Of a DNA stretch of 64,000 nt, positions 56,314 to 64,000 are shown piece after piece. The notes beneath the pieces are model-generated. The model saw nothing but the letters and a program-made list of their open reading frames with translations. It did no database searches and was not told where the DNA came from. The position numbers and the translations under genes were made by a program. Position 1 is the stretch's first letter. Each line of letters begins with the position of its first letter. The DNA comes from Acorus gramineus. Taxonomy: Eukaryota; Streptophyta; Magnoliopsida; Acorales; Acoraceae. The stretch spans positions 4,467,279 to 4,531,278 of the forward strand of contig CM060857.1 in NCBI GenBank assembly GCA_030737835.1, written 5' to 3'.

Positions 56314-57028
56314 CCACGACTACCACCACCTCATCAGCATATCCTCAAGCCTATCATGGCAGAAAACAGGGGTGCAAAGGGGCATGAGAAGGGGATAGAG
56401 AGAAGAGAAACAACAACAACAACAACTCACCCTTTCTCGCTCTTTCTTGTGCTTCTTCTTCATCTTTTCCTTCAATTGCTTCTTCCTCCTCCTTCTTCAC
56501 ACACAAAGAGGAGAAAAAAAGAGACCAAGAGAGGGAGAGAAGGTGTTCTACGAAATGGGAGAGAGGGGGAGAGAGAGAGAGAGAGGGCAAAAAAAGTCAT
56601 TTTCATGCCCAAATAGTGCCTAGGGTTGACCTTAAGGGGGGGGGTGATGTTACTCACCCACTCACATATCAAATAACCAATGGTTTCTTCATCCTCAAGC
56701 AAGGTGGGGGTAAGGTTACCAAGGGTCACCACATCCCCAAAATATCTCACACTATTCGACCAACCAGGAACTCTCAAAACCCGGATACGGTTCGGAACTA
56801 CATATTTTTCAAAACGTTACCGAAATTCAATGAAATTTTTATGGGTAGTACGAAACAGTACCAAGACCCATAATATGCAGTTAGATTTCCAATCAGAGTA
56901 CTCCAACTCCCGCAGGTGGCTAAAAGCCAAAATTTTAGCTACTCCGATCGAAAAAGAAAAAGGCCCTGAATGACCCTAAATGCGACCAAGGCTTAACCAA
57001 AATGGCTCCAAATGACACAGGCTTAACA
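56314..57028 (-). mobile_element. 5' part of a third, hybrid-looking LTR
   Basis: On the minus strand it begins TGTTAAGCCTGTGTCATTTG at 57028, like family 1. From about 56960 to 56760 it follows family 2 (TTTCGATCGGAGT, CTAACTGCATATTATG, TTCGGTAACG). It then has its own CT-rich segment. It is cut at 56313, where a family 1 LTR begins, so that element probably inserted here. Confidence 0.7.
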
Positions 57029-57549
57029 TTTTGCCATCTTGTCAATTATATAATATGGCTATGTATGTGTATTAGTATAAGTCATATATATGTTTATGAG
57101 ATATGTATGTTTATCTTTTGTTTATCAGATATAATATGTCAGATAGAATATGTTTATCAAATACATAGATTTATAGCTATGCACATTGTTATTGTTAATT
57201 AATCTGGGTGCATTGTTAATTAACCTAGATACACTGTTAATCTATTTGGGTACACTATTATCATGTATGTATATGTTACTTGTGAGTTTCATGTTTGTAT
57301 TTCTGTGATTTTGATCTGGATTGTATGCCAGCATGTCTTTATTAAGTACATTATTTTTGTACATCATATGGAAGAATGATGTGCTGATTTTGGCTTGGTC
57401 TTAGTTTTAGTCTCTTGGTACATATATATTCTTAGTATTTTGGTATATGTATAACTTATGTCTTTTGTGCATCATATCAGGCAAATGAGTAATTGTTCTT
57501 TTATTTCTCCTTTAACAGTGTTTTAATACTATGATATAATATAGTTCTG

Positions 57550-58870
57550 TTAAAAATTAAAATTTTTAGGGTGAACAGCGGCATGTTCGGCATGTTCGTA
57601 AATAAATTTGGTCAGTATCTTATCAAAAGGATGGACATGAACTTCGGACAAGGCAACATTCTAAGATTCAGAGCTGAATCTGCTGCGAAGATCCTAAGAC
57701 GATCCAAAGAAAGTGTTATGAATGGACAAGAACTATGTTATATATTATATATAACTTGTGTTATATCATTATGAATGGAAGTTGTGTTATGAATGGATCT
57801 TGTGTATATTTGTTAACCAATTGATGTTATGAATAGAAATGATTTTGTAAATGATAATTGTTTTATCCAAAGAAAGTGTGTTATAAATGGACATGAACTA
57901 TGTCATGTATTAAATATAACTTTTGTTATATCATTATAAATGGAAGTTGTGTTATGAATGGATCTTGTGTATATTTGTTAACCAATTGATGTTATGAATA
58001 GAACTGATGTTATGAATGATAGTAGTTTTATGAATGGTATAATTTATGTGATACTATTAGTACTTTATATGTATTCACTACCAGTACATTGTTAGTCCAT
58101 CTGGGTACACTGTTAGTCACTACTAGTACATTGTTAGATCATCTAGGTACACTGTTACCTACTACCCTTATATATTCACAATAGTTTGAGCATCATCAAA
58201 TTAACATGCACTCAATAAGCAATAAGCATATATAATAATCTGATTTAATACAAACAGATGTTCATACATGGCAATACGACAATGTAATTAAAACAAAAAG
58301 TTGTTTTTGAAAAATGACATGTTATATATAATATGTAACATATTTCATGCCCATTCATAACACACTTTCTTTGGATCGTCCTAGGATCTTCATAGTATAT
58401 TCTCCTCTAAATTTTGGAATGTCGCTCTGTCTGAAGTTCATGTCTATCATTTTGATAAGATGCTAACCAAATTTGTTTATGGACATGCTGTAGTCCACCC
58501 TAAGTGTCATCCCTGATGATTGACCAGTTCTCAACTTCCATGAAATTAATGATACATCTTAAAATACGCTTTCAATACCAAGACCTGCATATTTAATAGT
58601 GTACCCAAATGATCTAACATTGTACTGGTAGTGTGTAACAATGTGCCGAGATTAACTAACAATGTACTAATAGTCAATGCATACAAGGTACTAATAGTAT
58701 TACATAAGTTATACCATTCATAACACAACTATCATTCATAACAATACTTATATTCATAACATCAATTGGTCAACAAATACACTCAAGATTCATTCATAAC
58801 ACAATTTTCATTCATAATGGTATAACACAAGTTATATATAATATACAACATTCTTGGAAGGAGTTTTGTC
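57550..58870. repeat. Complex direct and inverted repeat block
   Basis: A unit at 57555-57730 (AAATTTGGT..TTATCAAAA..GACATGAACTTC..GATCCAAAGAAAGTG) recurs inverted at 58355-58505. A roughly 160-bp unit at 57700-57840 repeats directly at 57866-58010 and inverted at 58680-58850. GTACACTGTTAG-type words recur at 58085-58150 and, inverted, at 58595-58670. The first unit keeps a short open frame (57571-57774) with LIKRMDMNFG. The class is unknown. Confidence 0.6.
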
Positions 58871-58965
58871 AATGACTTTTGAGTAGGAGATTTGGTGGAT
58901 AACTTGGATGGAGCTTTGGTGGATGACTTTTGAGTAGGGGCTTTAGTGGATGGCCACCATTATAA
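58855..58965 (-). pseudogene. Ser/Thr/Lys/Pro-repeat coding relic
   Basis: Minus-strand translation reads WPSTKAPTQKSSTKAPSKLS followed by TKSPTQKSLTK, a repeating STKAPTQKS pattern over about 35 codons. The regularity suggests a piece of a real exon from an unidentified protein or element. No start or splice context is clear. Confidence 0.35.
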
Positions 58966-58969
58966 AACT

Positions 58970-59996
58970 CAGACTTCTTCTTGGTGTTAAATCCTCTGTT
59001 CGAACCATTTTCAATCCTACACAATGTGCAAAAATAAAATTAAAATAAAATTAGTTGCTAACAACAATTTACACACAATAACAACAATAGGTCACAATAA
59101 TGAATTTGCATAACTAGGTTTCAAAATAACAGCTAATATGCTCCTAGACAATCATTAGTACTCTAAATGGCATCTTAAGTTAGGAGAGTTCATAAATGGA
59201 CAAATAAAAGCTAATATCACAGATTCAGTGAAGAATTAAAACCCATTTCTGTATTTTAACAAGAGCACCAAAAGGTTATCCATACAAAAATTAGGTGAGA
59301 TTTTATGCTATTCATGTACAAGAAAAAAAGAGAAAGAAACTAAACAAGAAATAAGGAAAGATCACCTATGGTGATCAGGACTCTAAATCATTTGTCCCGA
59401 AATGACTAAAGAGAAACGATTTAATTCAAATAAAATCAAATAACAATATACCCACAAATAACATAAGACAAACATAGGTTACTGAATTTAGTTAACAATG
59501 TACTCAGAATCCCTAATAGTGTACTGAGAAGAAATCAAATAACGGCCAATCACCGAAAATGTATGAAAAAATTCAAATAAATACTACAAATACACCTATC
59601 ATACTAGAAAAAAATCATGATCTCATAACACATAAAAAAGAAATTTGGATGAATTAATGCAAAAAAAGTGTGCAAATCAGTCTCAAACATGAAATCTCAC
59701 AGTCGAAAAAAGAAACCCATCCATAAACGCAAATTGCATCTCATATTCTTTTTGTAAATCCATCAATCCAAGAGACAAAAAATCTATAGGCAAGAAGAGG
59801 AAGAAAAAACAAACCCTAACCTTTACATGCAGAATAGATCACAATGGTTTTTAGGTTTTGAATGGAGAAGCACAAAGGGTTTCGATTTCGTTCTCCCTGC
59901 AATTTGGGGAAAAAAGGGTGTTATCGGAGAGGAGAAATGAATTTTAGAAGAAAAAAAGGGAGCGCTCGATGAAGAAACGAATGTGAAAGGAGAGGA
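58970..59996. other. AT-rich spacer, no gene seen
   Basis: Short frames only; leads to the solo LTR. Confidence 0.5.
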
Positions 59997-62668
59997 TGTT
60001 ATGCCTGTGTCATTTGGAGCGCTCTGATTGAAAATTTGGCTACATAATTTTTCTCCTCGAAGTTATGTATTTCCAATTTGGTATTTGGATTTGATTTTGT
60101 TAAAATCCAAGATGAAGAGGTTTAAATATGAGTTTATTATGAGATGCTCAGTTTCGAGTTATCTTTCATACAAAAGTGGAATTAGATCAACTGGATTCCT
60201 GTAGTAAAAGTTATGGGTATTTTTCCAAGTATACCCCGGGGATGAAAAATTATGGCAGCAGCCCTGTTCTATGTTTAGCTCTAATTTCGGAATAGCTGGA
60301 GGGATTATTTGATCTGGGCATAAACATGAAAGTTGTAGATAATCTTCTTGGCTTTCCAACGGACTTTGAATTGTGCAATTCGGAGCTATATTGAGGAAGT
60401 TATGGCTGTTCTAGTGAAGCACGTACAGAATTTCTGGACAAGGACGACTTAGTCATTTGAATCCTTCCTTTAGATATTTATTTGCCAAAATATATATCTC
60501 TCTCTCTCCCTCCCATTCCCAACGTGGGATTCTTGGCTCTCTCTTCTTCTCTTTCCACCCCCTCCAAGTGTTTGTTTTAATTCCTCAAAGAGAAAAGTTG
60601 GAGAAGGTGAAGGAGGAAGAGAAAAGTTTGGTAGGTGTTGTTGTTGTTGTTTGTCTCCCCTCTCTTAAGCACCTTTCCATGAACTCCCCCCCCCCCAAAT
60701 TTTCAACCAAGAAGGAGGCTGAGGAGAGGCTGAAGAGGTGGTGGTGGTGGTGGTGGTGGTTGAGGTGGCCGTGGGCGCGTCGAGAGCCCCGCATCTCCCC
60801 CTTTCCCTTTCCCTCTTTTGGTAAGTCCTTTTCCCCTTCTTTTCTTAGTTTTTATGGCTTAGGGATGGTTGGAGAGGTCATGCATGTTGGGTAGATGTGT
60901 TAGAATGTGTGTGAGGGGTTGGGGAGGGTTAAAAAGGGGTTAGGGAAGAGTGGGCACGCGCTGGGGGCTGTCTGTGAGCGTGCGCGCAGGAGGGCACTGG
61001 CGGGCGCAGGCGGGCGCGCAGACGCGCGCGAGCGCGCGGTGAGCGCGGAGTGGGCGCGCGGGTGCGCTGGCGCGCGCAGACGGGCGCGCAGATGCTCGAG
61101 CGTTCGGGCGGGGTTCGGCGGGCATGCAGTGCGTGCAAGGGTGCGCGGGCTGGACGCGCGGTGCGCGCGCGGGCAGGCACGCGGCAGTGCGCCGAGGGTG
61201 CTGGGGCGCGTGCGTGCGTGCGTATGCGTGCGTGCGCGTGCGGGGGGCCATGCGTGTGGCTGCCCGAGGGTTCGGGTAGGTGTCGGGGCACTCGGACTCG
61301 CGTGCGTACGTGCGTGCTCGCATGCGTGCGAGTCCGTATGCATGCTTGTCCGAGTATTTGGTATTTCTAGTAAATTTCATGTATGGATGTGTAGTTTACT
61401 CACCATATTGAATGCCCATGTCTTGCAGATCTTGACGAACGGTCACGCAACGATCCGGGTTGCTGTGAGTAGGTCAATCCAACTCAGTAGGGAGGTGTTC
61501 GATGTAGGCGTGCATTGCCCTCCCCTGGGGCACCATAATTGCATATTAACTTGTGTCAATGAAAAACTATGTTAATGCATGTTTTACTATGATGTAACCA
61601 TGCCATATTAGACATTATATGCTAGGGATATACATCCATGTATTATGTATAGAGGCCCATACATGCCTTGATCTATGCATATTTCCCATTTAGGTTAATT
61701 TAAGTAAATCAAAATGAGAATATGTTGGTTTAAGCGTGCCTTAGAAAATATTATAACCTTGTTATTATAATATATGTTTCCCCGCATCTCAGTTATGCGC
61801 CCTGGAGGAATTCTTGAGAATTCATGACATTAGTAGTGTTAGAAATCGTTGTCGACGGATCCAAGAGGATCGTATCCGTGTGAGTAGGCTGTTTTCTCCC
61901 CTTCGTTGGATCCGAGTAGGGACTCCCCGGCGTTGGGAAAGCTGTCCTGACAGAGGGCTCCCATCTGTAGGTACCACCGATGCGTTCGGAGGGTACTGAT
62001 CGTGGGAGTATACCAGGTAGAGGCTACGCGAGGGAGAGGCTACTGGTGGACAAGGGTGGAGAGCAGTCTAGTCTGTCCCAAAAGGCCCATGTCACCCCTA
62101 AAGGGTGAGGGTGAGGTTGGCGTGGGTCAGCTGTGTTATGACCCACTAGCTTGTATAGTTCCTCCCGTTTAGGGACTTTAACTATTATAAGGTTAATATG
62201 AGTTGTGTTGCTTAGATTGTGCCATTCACTGAGCGTGTGGCTCACCCCTCGCATATTCTTTTCCTCCAGTTGTTACTGAGTCGGATCTGAAGGAGGAGCT
62301 CCCCGGGGCATCACATCAGTAGCGGAGCAGTGTTCACGTTTTGGGTTCTGCGAGTGAGAGGCCATCAGCATCCCCTTCTTGCTTGTATGTATTGTTATCC
62401 GTGCTTGGGCACAACACTTGTATATGGATGTCTTTGTTTATATTGGCTCTCACAGGACAGTTGATTATGTATTCTGGTCTGTAATATGTCTTTGAATTAC
62501 AGACTCAGTCGTTTAAGCTTCCGCTATATGTATATATTATGTCAGCTACATTATTGATTGTGTTGTCATTTTCGATGTTGTTTAGAGTCTTTTATTGATC
62601 TCCTGTATGGACTGCTAATATTATATATATTTGCCACGTATCAGGGACGGCCGCCCTGGGGTGTGACA
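59997..62668 (+). mobile_element. Solo LTR of family 1 (2672 bp)
   Basis: It starts TGTTATGCCTG and ends GGGGTGTGACA, aligning along its length with 7124-10588 but with a shorter core (60950-61350) and deletions. Flanks GAGGA (59992-59996) and GATGA (62669-62673) match at four of five bases. No primer site follows and no pol or polypurine tract precedes, so a solo LTR is the best reading. Confidence 0.88.
60821..61428 (+). other. Putative LTR intron enclosing a CpG-rich core
   Basis: TTTTG|GTAAGTC at 60821 and CATGTCTTGCAG ending at 61428 bracket the CpG-rich core. They occupy the same LTR positions as 7941 and 8635 in the element at 7124-10588. The bordering sites are conserved although the core has changed length. 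Confidence 0.42.
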
Positions 62669-62673
62669 GATGA

Positions 62674-63710
62674 TGGGTTGGAAAATAAAATGTTTGAAAG
62701 GGTATTTTTGGATGTTCAAAAAAGGGATCTGACGGAAACTGTGAAGTTGGACTTAAAAATAATTGATTTGGGAGATAGGGACCTAGAGAAAACTCAAAAA
62801 AGTCAAGGGGCCTAAAAATAATAGAGGGGTGGCTGGGAGGACCTCTAATTAATTTTCCCTTTTTATTATTATAACGGGGGGAAAAGGAGAGGAAGTGGAC
62901 TGTGGACGAAGCAGAGAAGCTTTGGGAATCTGGGGGAATATATATAACGTACGAATAACGGAACTGGAGAGGGAGAAATGAATTAATAAGTTTACTGGTG
63001 TTGCGGAATAAATGCTTGCAGTTAAATATTGGGTTACTCGTACTAATCGTTGCAAAATATCGTTGCAAAATTTTAGTCATGGGTGACTTCCTACTTTTCA
63101 TGTCACATTTTTATCTATTAATTCAACAATAATTATTTTTTAAACCCCTTCTCATCTTTTAGGTCGAATCACAAGTATCATGAGGTGGCAAAGGAACATT
63201 ACTTATTCATGTAATCACATGAATAATTGGTTGTGGAATGTGAACATTGTATTTTGATGTGTCATGACTGCGGTTATTGTTGTATATTTTATGTGTTTAC
63301 ATGTAAAAATTATAATAATTGGTTTGAAACTTGTAACAATATGAATTTATTTTTATGAGTTTAGCTCGCTGGGCTTTCTGGCGACCATACTTCAACACTG
63401 TTGCTCAAGTGGTTGCCGACCATACTTCAACACCGTCACCCAAGTGGTTGCAGACCTGGGTTGGTACACAAGCCAAACTCTCAGTCTACCATAATTCACC
63501 ATTATTGCCAGAGGGAATGCCGACCTCGGGGTGGGTTTTTTACAAAGTGGGGTGCCGATATCAGCGCCCTAAATAAACCTCACACACATGGGACAAAAAA
63601 CGACACCATCAAATCCGAAATATCACAAATTAATGCCTTTGTTCTTTCTAAAAGAGAACTGAAATTCGAATTCAAAACCGCCCAGATCGACGGCTATTGT
63701 TGAGCCCGTC
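62674..63710. other. Spacer with a 35-bp tandem pair, no gene seen
   Basis: A 35-bp unit beginning GACCATACTTCAACAC occurs at 63383-63417 and 63418-63452. No recognisable protein domain is present in the open frames. Confidence 0.5.
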
Positions 63711-64000
63711 TGTTGTGCCTGTGTCATTTGGAGCACTCTGATTGAAAATTTGGGTACATAATTTTTTCCTAGAAGTTATGTATTCCTGATTTGGTATTTG
63801 GATTTGATTTTGTTAAAATCCAAGATGAAGAGGTTTAAATATGATTTTATTATGAGATGTCCAGTTTTGAGTTAGCTTTCGTACAAAAGTGGAATTAGAT
63901 CAACTGGATTTCTGTAGTAAAAGTTATGGGTATTTTTCCAAGTATACCCCGGGGAGGGAAATTCTGGCAGCAGCCCTGTTCTATGTTTAGCTCTAATTTC
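63711..64000 (+). mobile_element. Start of another family 1 LTR, cut by the window end
   Basis: TGTTGTGCCTGTGTCATTTG and the following 280 bp match 7124-7413 almost base for base, far closer than the solo LTR at 59997. Whether it is a full element or solo LTR cannot be seen. Confidence 0.92.

Overview
The window looks like plant nuclear DNA (a flowering plant; I cannot name the genus). It is almost entirely transposable-element sequence. I see one plausible intact host gene, a small three-helix membrane protein at 16216-16554 on the minus strand. There is also one clearly dead host gene, a UDP-glycosyltransferase (UGT) split by a retrotransposon at 32.26-46.72 kb, with smaller UGT scraps beside it. 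The case for a plant rests on Ty3/gypsy chromovirus (Del/Tekay-like) and Ty1/copia elements with tRNA-iMet primer sites, a CACTA element carrying an Ulp1-like protease, hAT/Harbinger/long-TIR MITEs, tRNA-derived SINEs, and a UGT with a 44-residue PSPG box.

Layout. 1-1.87 kb: minus-strand Ty3/gypsy pol remnant with a 403-bp tandem duplication. 1.87-10.59 kb: plus-strand Del/Tekay-like element, with a truncated 5' LTR, a decayed 2.7-kb interior and a 3465-bp 3' LTR. 10.97-12.92 kb: non-autonomous LTR element on the minus strand. 13.3-15.3 kb: minus-strand copia remnant in which one LTR has a primer site on one side and a polypurine tract plus RNase H on the other. 16.06-16.55 kb: a SINE and the small membrane-protein gene. 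17.88-22.23 kb: CACTA element with target duplication TCA. 23.8-29.4 kb: LTR fragment, MITEs and hairpin repeats. 30.8-46.8 kb: UGT relics. The largest UGT is interrupted by a 12.7-kb copia element that itself holds two oppositely oriented Ty3-type solo LTRs. 47-54.5 kb: MITE, microsatellites and an LTR-like repeat pair. 54.5-57 kb: a CACTA end, a LINE fragment and two nested LTR fragments. 57-59 kb: complex direct and inverted repeats. 60-62.67 kb: another solo LTR of the first family. 63.71 kb to the end: the start of one more LTR of that family.

The best-supported history is in the UGT locus. A long-TIR MITE and a copia element each entered the gene. Removing each insertion with one copy of its target duplication rejoins the UGT reading frame. 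Two Ty3-type elements then entered the copia element and collapsed to solo LTRs, leaving perfect 5-bp duplications CAATT and GAGAA. The most unusual pattern is in the long Ty3 LTRs. Each has an extremely CpG-rich, alternating purine-pyrimidine core between a consensus-like splice donor and an acceptor, as if the LTR carried its own intron.

Everything here was read by eye. LTR identities, family names and the intron idea have not been tested by alignment or database search.
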